Below, one piece after another: positions 53,063 to 61,631 of a stretch of DNA of 64,000 nt. Position 1 is the stretch's first letter; every line of letters begins with the position of its first letter. Source of the DNA: Scandinavium vulneris_A (GTDB taxonomy: Bacteria; Pseudomonadota; Gammaproteobacteria; Enterobacterales; Enterobacteriaceae); assembly GCA_046518185.1 (NCBI GenBank), contig JBKGRZ010000011.1, positions 1 to 64,000 of the forward strand. Direction: 5' to 3'. The notes under the pieces are model-generated. The model made no database searches, was not told the DNA's origin, and saw only the letters and a program-made list of their open reading frames with translations. Both the position numbers and the translations under genes were made by a program.

Positions 53063-53956
53063 TCAGCGTTTTGGCGTACGACGCAGGGTGTACAGCGCAT
53101 CGAAAACAAATACCGCCAGCGCCACCCAAATAAAGGCGAAGGTAACCATTTTATCCGCACCCGGGGTTTCACCGTAAAAGACCACCGCGAGGATAAACAT
53201 CAGCGTCGGGCCAATGTACTGGAAGAAGCCCAGGGTCGACAGGCGCAGTTTGGTGGCCGCCCCGGTGAAGCACAGCAGCGGAATGGTGGTGACCACGCCG
53301 GCGGCCATCAGCAGCAGGTTCAGCGACCACGGATTTTGCCCCATATGGCTGGTGGCGCTGTCGGCAATGCCGAACAGATAAATCGCCGCCACGGGCAGCA
53401 ACCACAGGGTTTCAACCAGCATCCCGGTCTGCGCATCGACGGCAATTTTCTTGCGCACCAGGCCATAGAACGCAAAGCTGAACGCCAGCCCAAGGGCGAT
53501 AATCGGCAGTGAGCCAAAGGTCCAGAGCTGAACCAGTACGCCACAGGTGGCGAGGAATACCGCTACCCACTGCATTCTGCGGAATCGCTCCCCGAGGAAA
53601 AGCATCCCCAGCACAATATTCACCAGCGGGTTAATGAAGTAGCCGAGGCTCGCTTCCAGCATATGCTGGTTATTCACCGCCCAGATAAACAGCAGCCAGT
53701 TGCCGCCAATCAGCACCGCCGACAGCGCCAGCAGGAAAATCTTCTTCGGCGTCTGGCACAGTCGCTTGATGCCGTCCCACTGACGGCTGACGGTAATCAG
53801 CGCCACCATAAAGAAGAACGACCAGATGATGCGGTGCGTCAGAATTTCATCGGCGGGAACGTAGTGGATAACTTTGAAGTACGCCGGTGCTACGCCCCAA
53901 ATAAAATAAGCGGCAAGAGCGAGAAACACGCCCTGCCGCGTTTGTTTAGCATCCAT
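53063..53956 (-). CDS. rarD: EamA-family permease RarD
   Basis: 297 residues, ten predicted spans in two EamA repeats (DMT superfamily). Related to E. coli RarD (296 aa), long labelled chloramphenicol-sensitivity protein. Conserved GGNWLLFIWAVNN, ASLGYFINPLVNIVLG, and FFQYIGPTLMF. Substrate not established. ATG at 53956. Confidence 0.95.
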   Translation of the reverse strand: MDAKQTRQGVFLALAAYFIWGVAPAYFKVIHYVPADEILTHRIIWSFFFMVALITVSRQWDGIKRLCQTPKKIFLLALSAVLIGGNWLLFIWAVNNQHMLEASLGYFINPLVNIVLGMLFLGERFRRMQWVAVFLATCGVLVQLWTFGSLPIIALGLAFSFAFYGLVRKKIAVDAQTGMLVETLWLLPVAAIYLFGIADSATSHMGQNPWSLNLLLMAAGVVTTIPLLCFTGAATKLRLSTLGFFQYIGPTLMFILAVVFYGETPGADKMVTFAFIWVALAVFVFDALYTLRRTPKR

Positions 53957-54006
53957 GGGAAAATCCGTTACTGATAAGTAAAGGGATGTTACCCGATTTT
54001 ACCGAT

Positions 54007-54474
54007 TCAACCCACCATATAAGTGGCGGTTGCACTGGCGATATAAACCTGCTCTTCGTTGTGCAATTCCACGCGCGCCACGGCGACTTTATTGCCCGCG
54101 CGCAGCAGGCTGCTGGTGGCGGTGAAGCGGTTGCCACGCCCCGGACGCAGGTAGTCTACGCGCAAATCAATGGTGCCCATCCGCGATAAACGCTGGCGCA
54201 ATTCATCTTCGTTAATGGTGTCGTGTCGGGTAAGGGTGCTGCCGACGCACACCAGGCCTGCGGCAACGTCCAGCGCCGAGGCGATCACCCCGCCGTGAAG
54301 AATACTCTGCGCCCAGTTGCCGACCATCATCGGCTGGTTGTTAAAACTCAGCTGGGCAAAGGATTTTTCGTAACGTTCCAGCTCCAGACCCAGCGCGCGG
54401 TTAAACGGCATGTGATAGACAAAGATATCGCCAACCAGCTTTAGCGCGGCTTCGGCGGTCAATTCTGCGGACAT
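54007..54474 (-). CDS. yigI: Hotdog-fold thioesterase YigI
   Basis: 155 residues, E. coli length. PaaI/YigI thioesterase family with the hotdog helix GGVIASALDVAAGLV and strand NKVAVARVELHNEEQVYIAS. E. coli YigI acts on medium- to long-chain acyl-CoAs. ATG at 54474. Upstream of rarD on the same strand (50-nt gap), possible cotranscription. Confidence 0.93.
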   Translation of the reverse strand: MSAELTAEAALKLVGDIFVYHMPFNRALGLELERYEKSFAQLSFNNQPMMVGNWAQSILHGGVIASALDVAAGLVCVGSTLTRHDTINEDELRQRLSRMGTIDLRVDYLRPGRGNRFTATSSLLRAGNKVAVARVELHNEEQVYIASATATYMVG

Positions 54475-54629
54475 AGCACCTGTTCCATTGGTTAATGAAT
54501 TGTTGATTTTATGCCTATGATTTGTTGATTTCTACTTTCGGAAACGATAACCGCGCAAGAAGTGGATAAGTATGTAAAATGACCTCCGATTCATAATTCA
54601 AAAATAAATTTCATCAGGAGAATTTCGCA

Positions 54630-55499
54630 ATGCGAACCAGGCTGGGTTGGTTACTGGCAGTAGCAGGGCTGCCGCTTTCCGTATCTGCGCAGGAAGCGAC
54701 AATAAAAGATGTCCATGATACGCCCGCCGTGCGTGGCAGCATCATTGCTAACATGCTGCAAGAACATGACAATCCGTTCACGCTTTACCCGTATGAGAGC
54801 AATTACGTTATTTACACCGCGACCAGCGACATGAACAAAGAAGCCATTAAGAGCTACAACTGGTCGGATAATGCGCGTAAGGACGAGGTGAAATTCCAGC
54901 TGAGTTTAGCCTTCCCGCTGTGGCGTGGCATTTTGGGTAATAACTCGGTGCTGGGTGCGTCGTATACCCAGAAATCCTGGTGGCAGCTGTCTAACACCGA
55001 AGAGTCGGCCCCGTTCCGCGAAACCAACTACGAGCCACAGGTATTCCTCGGCTTTGCCACCGATTATGAGTTTGCTGGCTGGACGCTGCGCGACGTCGAA
55101 TTTGGCTATAACCATGACTCCAACGGTCGTTCCGACCCAACATCCCGCAGCTGGAACCGCCTTTACACCCGCCTGATGGCGCAAAACGGCAACTGGCTGG
55201 TGGAAGTGAAACCATGGTATGTGATTGGTTCGACGGACGATAACCCGGACATCACCAAATACATGGGCTACTACCAGCTCAAAATTGGCTATCAGCTGGG
55301 TGACGCGATCCTGAGTGCCAAAGGCCAATACAACTGGAACACCGGTTACGGCGGCGCGGAACTCGGCCTGAGCTATCCGGTGACCAAACACGTGCGGCTC
55401 TACACTCAGGTGTACAGCGGTTACGGCGAGTCGCTGATCGATTACAACTTCAACCAGACGCGTGTCGGTGTCGGCGTAATGCTCAACGATCTGTTTTAA
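54630..55499 (+). CDS. pldA: Outer-membrane phospholipase A
   Basis: A 12-stranded barrel enzyme that hydrolyses acyl chains from phospholipids in the outer leaflet, guarding outer-membrane asymmetry. 289 residues, E. coli length; signal peptide to about Ala20. Catalytic triad His162, Ser164, Asn176 (precursor numbering) in YNHDSNGRSDP and SRSWNRLYTR. Calcium-dependent dimer in the family. C-terminal residue is Phe, the barrel-assembly signal. ATG at 54630 after CAGGAG. Terminator follows. Confidence 0.98.
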   Translation: MRTRLGWLLAVAGLPLSVSAQEATIKDVHDTPAVRGSIIANMLQEHDNPFTLYPYESNYVIYTATSDMNKEAIKSYNWSDNARKDEVKFQLSLAFPLWRGILGNNSVLGASYTQKSWWQLSNTEESAPFRETNYEPQVFLGFATDYEFAGWTLRDVEFGYNHDSNGRSDPTSRSWNRLYTRLMAQNGNWLVEVKPWYVIGSTDDNPDITKYMGYYQLKIGYQLGDAILSAKGQYNWNTGYGGAELGLSYPVTKHVRLYTQVYSGYGESLIDYNFNQTRVGVGVMLNDLF

Positions 55500-55517
55500 A
55501 CGTTGCACTCTTGCTCT

Positions 55518-55545
55518 CAGGCGCTGAAAATAGCGCCTGTTTTTA
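55518..55545 (+). terminator. Terminator of pldA
   Basis: Stem CAGGCGCT/AGCGCCTG with a GAAAAT loop, followed by TTTTTA. Lies just upstream of the recQ start. Confidence 0.88.
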
Positions 55546-55564
55546 TTTCAGAATCGGGGTGAGC

Positions 55565-57391
55565 GTGGCGCAGGCGGAAGTGATAAATCAGGTGTCGCTG
55601 GCAAGGCAGGTTTTACAGGAAACCTTTGGCTACCAGCAGTTCCGCCCGGGTCAGGAAACCATTATCGACACCGTGCTCGAAGGGCGCGACTGTCTGGTAG
55701 TGATGCCGACCGGCGGCGGGAAATCCCTGTGTTATCAGGTTCCCGCACTGGTGCTCGAGGGCCTGACGGTCGTGGTCTCACCGCTGATTTCACTGATGAA
55801 AGACCAGGTCGATCAACTGCTCGCCAACGGCGTGGCGGCGGGGTGTCTGAACTCCGCGCAGAGCCGGGAACAGCAGCAGGAAGTATTAGCGGGCTGCCGT
55901 AGCGGCACCATCCGTCTGCTGTATATCGCGCCCGAACGGTTGATGATGGATAACTTCATCGACCAAATCAGCCAGTGGCCGCTGTCGATGGTGGCAGTGG
56001 ACGAGGCGCACTGTATTTCCCAGTGGGGGCACGACTTCCGCCCGGAATATGCCGCGCTTGGGCAACTGCGCCAGCGCCTGCCTACCGTCCCGTTTATTGC
56101 CCTAACGGCCACCGCCGATGACACCACCCGCAGCGATATTGTGCGTCTGCTGGGTCTCAACGATCCGTTTATCCAGATAAGCAGCTTTGACCGGCCTAAC
56201 ATCCGCTACATGCTGATGGAGAAGTTCAAGCCGCTCGATCAGCTGATGCGCTACGTGCAGGATCAGCGCGGCAAATCCGGCATTATCTACTGTAACAGCC
56301 GCGCAAAAGTGGAAGACACCGCCGCGCGTCTGCAAAGCAAAGGGATCAGCGCCGGGGCCTATCACGCCGGGCTGGAAAACAGCGTCCGGGCCGACGTGCA
56401 GGAACGCTTCCAGCGCGACGACCTACAAATTGTGGTCGCCACCGTGGCCTTCGGGATGGGCATCAACAAGCCGAACGTGCGCTTCGTGGTGCATTTCGAC
56501 ATTCCGCGCAATATCGAATCCTACTATCAGGAAACTGGCCGCGCCGGGCGCGATGGCCTGCCAGCGGAAGCAATGCTGTTTTACGATCCGGCCGACATGG
56601 CGTGGCTGCGCAAATGCCTGGAAGAGAAGCCCGCCGGGCAGTTGCAGGACATCGAGCGTCATAAGCTCAACGCAATGAACGCCTTTGCCGAAGCGCAAAC
56701 CTGCCGCCGTCTGGTGCTACTGAATTACTTTGGCGAAGGACGGCAGGAGCCGTGCGGCAACTGCGACGTGTGCCTTGACCCGCCGAAACAGTACGATGGA
56801 CTACAGGATGCGCAGATTGCGCTGTCGACCATTGGCCGGGTGAATCAGCGTTTCGGGATGGGCTATGTGGTGGAGGTGATCCGCGGGGCCAACAACCAGC
56901 GTATCCGCGAGCTGGGTCACGATAAGCTCAAGGTATACGGCATGGGCCGCGACAAAACCCATGAACACTGGGTGAGTGTGATCCGCCAACTGATCCACCT
57001 CGGGTTGGTGACGCAGAATATCGCTCAGCATTCAGCGCTACAGATGACCGACCCGGCGCGTCCGGTGCTGCGTGGGGAAGTGCCGTTGCAGCTCGCGGTG
57101 CCGCGCGTACTGGCGCTTAAACCGCGTGTGGCGCAGAAATCCTACGGCGGTAACTACGACCGCAAGCTATTTGCCAAACTGCGCAAGCTGCGTAAAGTCA
57201 TCGCCGATGAAGAAAATATCCCGCCTTACGTCGTGTTTAACGATGCCACGCTGATCGAAATGGCCGAACAGATGCCGCTCACCCCAGGTGACATGTTGGG
57301 CGTAAACGGCGTCGGCACCCGCAAGCTGGAGCGGTTTGGCCGTGAGTTCATGGCACTGATCCGCAGCCATGTTGACGGCGAAGATGAGTAG
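55565..57391 (+). CDS. recQ: ATP-dependent DNA helicase RecQ
   Basis: SF2 3'-5' helicase that acts in RecF-pathway recombination and suppresses illegitimate exchange. 608 residues from the GTG at 55565 (AQAEVINQ). An upstream frame to 55511 would cross the pldA terminator and is rejected. Walker A MPTGGGKSLCYQ, DEAH box VDEAHCISQWGHDF, zinc-binding cysteines of CGNCDVCLDPP, winged-helix domain, and C-terminal HRDC (PYVVFNDATLIEMAEQMP). Same order as E. coli: pldA-recQ-rhtC. Confidence 0.97.
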   Translation: MAQAEVINQVSLARQVLQETFGYQQFRPGQETIIDTVLEGRDCLVVMPTGGGKSLCYQVPALVLEGLTVVVSPLISLMKDQVDQLLANGVAAGCLNSAQSREQQQEVLAGCRSGTIRLLYIAPERLMMDNFIDQISQWPLSMVAVDEAHCISQWGHDFRPEYAALGQLRQRLPTVPFIALTATADDTTRSDIVRLLGLNDPFIQISSFDRPNIRYMLMEKFKPLDQLMRYVQDQRGKSGIIYCNSRAKVEDTAARLQSKGISAGAYHAGLENSVRADVQERFQRDDLQIVVATVAFGMGINKPNVRFVVHFDIPRNIESYYQETGRAGRDGLPAEAMLFYDPADMAWLRKCLEEKPAGQLQDIERHKLNAMNAFAEAQTCRRLVLLNYFGEGRQEPCGNCDVCLDPPKQYDGLQDAQIALSTIGRVNQRFGMGYVVEVIRGANNQRIRELGHDKLKVYGMGRDKTHEHWVSVIRQLIHLGLVTQNIAQHSALQMTDPARPVLRGEVPLQLAVPRVLALKPRVAQKSYGGNYDRKLFAKLRKLRKVIADEENIPPYVVFNDATLIEMAEQMPLTPGDMLGVNGVGTRKLERFGREFMALIRSHVDGEDE

Positions 57392-57398
57392 TAGCCAG

Positions 57399-57419
57399 TC
57401 CTGCCCGAACGTGGCAGGA
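57399..57419 (+). terminator. Hairpin after recQ
   Basis: Stem TCCTGCC/GGCAGGA with a 7-nt loop, between recQ and rhtC. No T run, so efficiency is doubtful. Confidence 0.35.
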
Positions 57420-57459
57420 TAGTGGTTCCCCGACTGATAATCCCGCGAGTGACTTTCTT

Positions 57460-58080
57460 ATGTTGATGCTCTTTCTGACCGTCGCGCTCCTGCATATCGT
57501 TGCCCTGGTGACACCCGGCCCCGACTTCTTTTTCGTATCGCAAACTGCCGTTAGCCGTTCCCGCAAAGAAGCCATGATGGGCGTGTTGGGGATCACCGGT
57601 GGCGTCATGGTGTGGTCTGGAGTGGCGTTACTCGGCCTGAATCTGATCCTCGAAAAAATGGCATGGCTGCACAGCGTCATTATGGTCGGCGGCGGGTTGT
57701 ATCTGTGCTGGATGGGTTATCAGATGCTGCGTGGCGCGTTGAAAAAGGACGTACCAACGGAGGAGGTTCCGGCCGTTGAGCTGGCACACGGTGGCCGCAG
57801 TTTCCTGAAAGGTCTGCTTACCAACCTGTCGAACCCGAAAGCCATTATTTACTTCGGCAGCGTGTTTTCGCTGTTCGTCGGGGATAACGTCGGCAGCGCC
57901 GAACGCTGGGGATTATTTGTGATGATCGCCGTGGAAACCTTCGCCTGGTTTACCGTGGTGGCGAGCCTGTTTGCTCTCCCGACCATGCGCCGGGGTTACC
58001 AGCGCATGGCGAAATGGATTGATGGCGTGGCCGGCACCCTGTTTGCCGGGTTCGGTATTCACCTGATCATCTCCCGCTAA
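57460..58080 (+). CDS. rhtC: Threonine exporter RhtC
   Basis: LysE/RhtB-family exporter of 206 residues with six spans. N-terminal GPDFFFVSQTAVSRSRK and LTNLSNPKAIIYF are family motifs. In E. coli exports threonine. ATG at 57460. Ends directly against rhtB, its paralogue, head-on with no gap. Confidence 0.95.
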   Translation: MLMLFLTVALLHIVALVTPGPDFFFVSQTAVSRSRKEAMMGVLGITGGVMVWSGVALLGLNLILEKMAWLHSVIMVGGGLYLCWMGYQMLRGALKKDVPTEEVPAVELAHGGRSFLKGLLTNLSNPKAIIYFGSVFSLFVGDNVGSAERWGLFVMIAVETFAWFTVVASLFALPTMRRGYQRMAKWIDGVAGTLFAGFGIHLIISR

Positions 58081-58701
58081 TCATGCATGGCGCGCTGACG
58101 CAAGCAGGGCGCCAACCAGCATAAACAGCGAGCCAAAAATCTTATTCAGGGCCTTCATCTGCCGAGGGCCTTTGATCCACCCCGCAATCCTCGTGGCCAG
58201 CGTCGCATAGCCAATCATCACAATGATATCCACCACGATGGTGGTCGCCCCGAGCACCACGTACTGCATCACCTGTGGCTGATGCGGCACGATGAACTGC
58301 GGAAACAGCGCGGCTAAAAAGACGATGCTCTTCGGGTTGGTCAGATTGACGAATACCGCGCGCTTAAACAGATGCCCGCGGGTCTGGGTTTTCGCCACCG
58401 CGTTCAGGTCGATAGCCCCTGCGGCGCGCCATTGCTGAATGCCGAGCCAGATAAGATACGCCGCACCCGCCCATTTCAGCACTTCAAACGCCAGCAGCGA
58501 GCGGGAAAATAGCGTTCCCAGCCCCACGCCCACCAGCACGATATGGATCCCCAGCCCGGTTTGCAGCCCGGCAATCGACGCCGCTGCGCCGCGATAGCCG
58601 TGGTTAATGGCGGTGGTCATGGTGTTGATGGCCCCGGAACCGGGGGAAAGGCTGAGAATAATGGACGTCAGCAGATACGCAAACCACCACTCAAAGGTCA
58701 T
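58081..58701 (-). CDS. rhtB: Homoserine/homoserine-lactone exporter RhtB
   Basis: 206 residues, six spans, LysE/RhtB family. N-terminal SPGSGAINTMTTAINHGYRG and FVNLTNPKSIVFLAALFPQF are diagnostic. In E. coli it exports homoserine and homoserine lactone. ATG at 58701. Divergent from pldB (110-bp gap). Confidence 0.96.
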   Translation of the reverse strand: MTFEWWFAYLLTSIILSLSPGSGAINTMTTAINHGYRGAAASIAGLQTGLGIHIVLVGVGLGTLFSRSLLAFEVLKWAGAAYLIWLGIQQWRAAGAIDLNAVAKTQTRGHLFKRAVFVNLTNPKSIVFLAALFPQFIVPHQPQVMQYVVLGATTIVVDIIVMIGYATLATRIAGWIKGPRQMKALNKIFGSLFMLVGALLASARHA

Positions 58702-58811
58702 GAGAAACTCCCTGGTTGTCTGTTTTTATGCCACAATACGCTATTGCGCACGCGTTGTAAGGCGCGCATTTCAAAATACTGTCTTCCGCGGTGAGCAGGG
58801 GTGAATAGCCG

Positions 58812-59804
58812 ATGTTTCGGCAGAAAATGGACTGGGAAACAAGAGAAAACGCGTTTGCCGCATTCACGTTAGGGCCGTTAAGCAATTTCTGGCGACAGCG
58901 CGAAGAAGCAGAGTTTAGAGGCGTGGATAATGTTCCGGTACGCTTTGTCCGCTTTCGCGCCAAAAAACACGATCGCGTGATTGTGGTCTGTCCGGGTCGT
59001 ATCGAAAGCTACGTGAAGTACGCGGAGCTGGCGTATGACCTGTTCTACAGCGGTTTCGACGTGTTAATTATCGATCACCGTGGCCAGGGCTTCTCCGGGC
59101 GGATGCTCGACGACAGCCATCGTGGGCACGTGGACAATTTCAGTGATTACGTCGATGACCTGACCGCCTTCTGGCAGCAGGAAGTCGCCCCGGGCCCGTG
59201 GCGCAAACGCTACATTCTCGGCCACTCGATGGGCGGGGCTATCGCCACGCTGTTTTTACAGCATCATCCGAATCAATGCGATGCGATGGCGCTTTGTGCG
59301 CCAATGTTCGGTATCATCATGCGGCTGCCCGACTGGATGGTGCGGCACATTCTCGATTTTGCTGAGGGCCATCAGCGGATCAGAGAAAGTTACGCCATGG
59401 GCACCGGGCGCTGGCACGCGCTGCCGTTCAGTCTCAATATCCTGACCCACAGCCGGGAACGCTATCGGCGAAACCTGGGCTTTTATGCCGACAATCCTTA
59501 TATTCGCGTCGGGGGGCCAACCTACCATTGGGTGCGGGAAGGCGTGCTGGCCGGGGAACAGATTCTGGCAGGCGTGGCGAATGATGACACGCCGACGCTG
59601 CTGATTCAGGCTGAAGAAGAACGGGTCGTGGATAACCGTATGCACGACCGGTATTGTGAACGCCGCGCTGCGGCGGGCAAGCCTTGTGAAGGCGGCCGTC
59701 CGCTGGTTATTCAGGGCGCTTTCCATGAGATCCTTTTCGAAAAGGACGATATGCGCTCAGTCGCGCTCCAGAACATCGTCGCGTTTTTTAACCGACATGA
59801 TTAA
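58812..59804 (+). CDS. pldB: Lysophospholipase L2
   Basis: Alpha/beta hydrolase of 330 residues; E. coli is 340, and the difference is a missing C-terminal tail. Nucleophile Ser139 in GHSMGGAI, HRGQGFSGR, and terminal His in GAFHEILFEKD. Inner-membrane associated in E. coli, hydrolyses lysophospholipids. ATG at 58812. In enterics it is cotranscribed with yigL, whose translation from the dicistronic mRNA is stabilised by the sRNA SgrS pairing in the end of pldB. Confidence 0.95.
   Translation: MFRQKMDWETRENAFAAFTLGPLSNFWRQREEAEFRGVDNVPVRFVRFRAKKHDRVIVVCPGRIESYVKYAELAYDLFYSGFDVLIIDHRGQGFSGRMLDDSHRGHVDNFSDYVDDLTAFWQQEVAPGPWRKRYILGHSMGGAIATLFLQHHPNQCDAMALCAPMFGIIMRLPDWMVRHILDFAEGHQRIRESYAMGTGRWHALPFSLNILTHSRERYRRNLGFYADNPYIRVGGPTYHWVREGVLAGEQILAGVANDDTPTLLIQAEEERVVDNRMHDRYCERRAAAGKPCEGGRPLVIQGAFHEILFEKDDMRSVALQNIVAFFNRHD
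59752..59767 (+). promoter_or_regulatory. Possible SgrS pairing site in the end of pldB
   Basis: CTCAGTC (59756-59762) within GCGCTCAGTCGCGC complements the GACUGAG of the SgrS seed, the region through which SgrS protects pldB-yigL mRNA in Salmonella and E. coli. Matched from memory; SgrS of this strain is not in the window. Confidence 0.5.
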
Positions 59805-59844
59805 TCCGGCACCATGCCGAACTTACCAGAGGTTTAATCCGTTT

Positions 59845-60651
59845 ATGTACCAGGTTGTTGCGTCTGATTTAGATGGTACGCTGCTCAATCCCGACCATCG
59901 TCTCTCCCCCTACACCAAAGAAACGCTGACCCTGCTGACCGGGAAAGGGGTGAACTTCGTGTTTGCCACGGGTCGCCACCATATCGACGTGGGACAAATC
60001 CGCGATGGTCTGGGCATCAAGGCCTTCATGATCACCTCCAACGGCGCGCGGGTGCACGACACCGACGGCAACCTGGTGTTTGCGCATAACCTCGATACCG
60101 ATATTGCGTCTGACCTGTTCGGCGTGATGCATAACAACGCGAATATCGTCACCAACGTTTATCGCAACGACGAGTGGTTCATGAACCGCCATCGCCCGGA
60201 AGAGATGCGTTTCTTCAAGGAAGCGATTTTCAACTATGCGCTGTATGAGCCGGGCCTGCTTGAGCCGGAAGGCGTCAGCAAAGTGTTTTTCACCTCTCCA
60301 GATCACGAAGCACTGCTGCCGTTAGAACAGGCGATCAACGCGCGTTGGGGTGACAGGGTAAACGTGAGCTTCTCGACCCTGACCTGTCTGGAAGTGATGG
60401 CGGGCGGCGTGTCGAAAGGCCATGCCCTGGAAGCGGTCGCGAAGATGATGGGTTACGGTCTGGCAGACTGCATCGCCTTTGGCGACGGCATGAACGACGC
60501 CGAAATGCTCTCTATGGCGGGCAAAGGCTGCATCATGGAAAACGCGCATCAGCGCCTGAAAGATTTGCATCCTGAACTGGAAGTGATCGGCAGCAACACC
60601 GACGATGCCGTCCCGCACTACCTGCGCCGACTTTATCTCAATCAGCCATAA
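59845..60651 (+). CDS. yigL: HAD sugar-phosphate phosphatase YigL
   Basis: HAD phosphatase (Cof/class IIB) of 268 residues. Nucleophile SDLDGTLL: Asp8 and Asp10; TSNGARVHD; ALEAVAKMMGYG; FGDGMNDAEML. Relieves phosphosugar stress; activated through SgrS. I begin at the ATG 59845 (MYQVVASDLDGT), E. coli start; the upstream frame lies in pldB. Ends 14 nt into the opposing EAL gene. Confidence 0.96.
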   Translation: MYQVVASDLDGTLLNPDHRLSPYTKETLTLLTGKGVNFVFATGRHHIDVGQIRDGLGIKAFMITSNGARVHDTDGNLVFAHNLDTDIASDLFGVMHNNANIVTNVYRNDEWFMNRHRPEEMRFFKEAIFNYALYEPGLLEPEGVSKVFFTSPDHEALLPLEQAINARWGDRVNVSFSTLTCLEVMAGGVSKGHALEAVAKMMGYGLADCIAFGDGMNDAEMLSMAGKGCIMENAHQRLKDLHPELEVIGSNTDDAVPHYLRRLYLNQP

Positions 60652-61438
60652 CGCAGCCTGCGTCACACCAGTCAATAAAAGCCCTGCTCGGCAGGGCTTT
60701 ACTGTATAACCACCCCTGCGCGTATTTCACCCCATGTGAGGCCAGCCACGTGGCCTGCGCCTGCGTTTCCACCCCTTCCGCCAGCGGCTCCAGCGACAGT
60801 GATTGTGCCAGGGCGATAATCTGCGGCAGCAGGCTCTTGCCCGGCAGCGGGTCGATCAGCGTCTTATCAATTTTCAGCATGTCGAAGGTCAGCTCCTGAA
60901 GATAATTCAGGTTGGCGTAGCCGGTGCCAAAATCGTCCAGATAAATGGCGTGGCCTGCCTGGCGATAGCGTTCAATCATCGGGGCGATGGCCTGGGGATC
61001 GACCCGGCTGCTCTCGGTCATTTCGAGGCTGATTTGCTGCGGGCGAACGCCAACATGGCGGCACAGCTGCGCCACATGCGTCAGTAAATCCTCGGACTGA
61101 AAATCGTCAGGTTCGACGTTAATCGACACATACTGTTCGGGGTGCTGGCACAGCCAGGCGCCGAGATCGCGAAAAACCTGCTCAACCACCCACATCGTCA
61201 TGCTGCTCAAGAGCTGGGTTTCGCGGGCGAAGGGGATAAAACTGTCTGGCGGGAGCAGTTTGCCATCCGGCTGCGGCCAGCGGATCAGCGCTTCGGCCCC
61301 GACCACCGTCCCGTTTGCCAGACACACGATCGGCTGATACCACATTTCCAGCTGTCGGGTGTGAATAGCATGCTTCAGCCGCGCCCGGGAGGCATTCAAC
61401 TGTTGAAGGAAAGCGGGGATAAACGTGTCGTCGGTCAC
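60638..61438 (-). CDS. Stand-alone EAL-domain c-di-GMP phosphodiesterase
   Basis: 266 residues, almost entirely one EAL domain with no membrane or sensor part. Catalytic set present: Glu49 in AEALIRW, Asn107 in INVEPDDF, Glu139 in EMTE, Asp168-Asp169 in DDFGTGY, Lys189/192 in KIDK, Glu221 in AEGVET, Gln241 in QGWLYSKA. All parts needed for hydrolysis of c-di-GMP are seen, so it is probably active. Absent at this place in K-12, where yigL is followed by yigM. ATG at 61438. It overlaps yigL by 14 nt head-on. Confidence 0.85.
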   Translation of the reverse strand: MTDDTFIPAFLQQLNASRARLKHAIHTRQLEMWYQPIVCLANGTVVGAEALIRWPQPDGKLLPPDSFIPFARETQLLSSMTMWVVEQVFRDLGAWLCQHPEQYVSINVEPDDFQSEDLLTHVAQLCRHVGVRPQQISLEMTESSRVDPQAIAPMIERYRQAGHAIYLDDFGTGYANLNYLQELTFDMLKIDKTLIDPLPGKSLLPQIIALAQSLSLEPLAEGVETQAQATWLASHGVKYAQGWLYSKALPSRAFIDWCDAGCVMAD

Positions 61439-61631
61439 AGGGTCGATCCTGAAAAAACGCCTGATAGGGGATACGAATCAGTATTCCTGCAATCGGATGA
61501 CTTAACTATCAGTAATGGCTTAAATAGCGGTGGGAAAACGCTGGCGCACAATGCGACTGTTCTTTATTTGTTCAGTTGTCAACCGAAGACTCCGCTACAA
61601 TGCCCGCAACCTTTCCTGAGAGAGTCTCATC

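Noticed and set aside
55511..55564. An upstream RecQ start
   Set aside because: It would require translation through the pldA terminator hairpin. GTG 55565 matches the E. coli N-terminus.
59656..59844. A 63-residue N-terminal extension of YigL
   Set aside because: Out-of-frame read of pldB. The true start MYQVVASDLDGT is at 59845.
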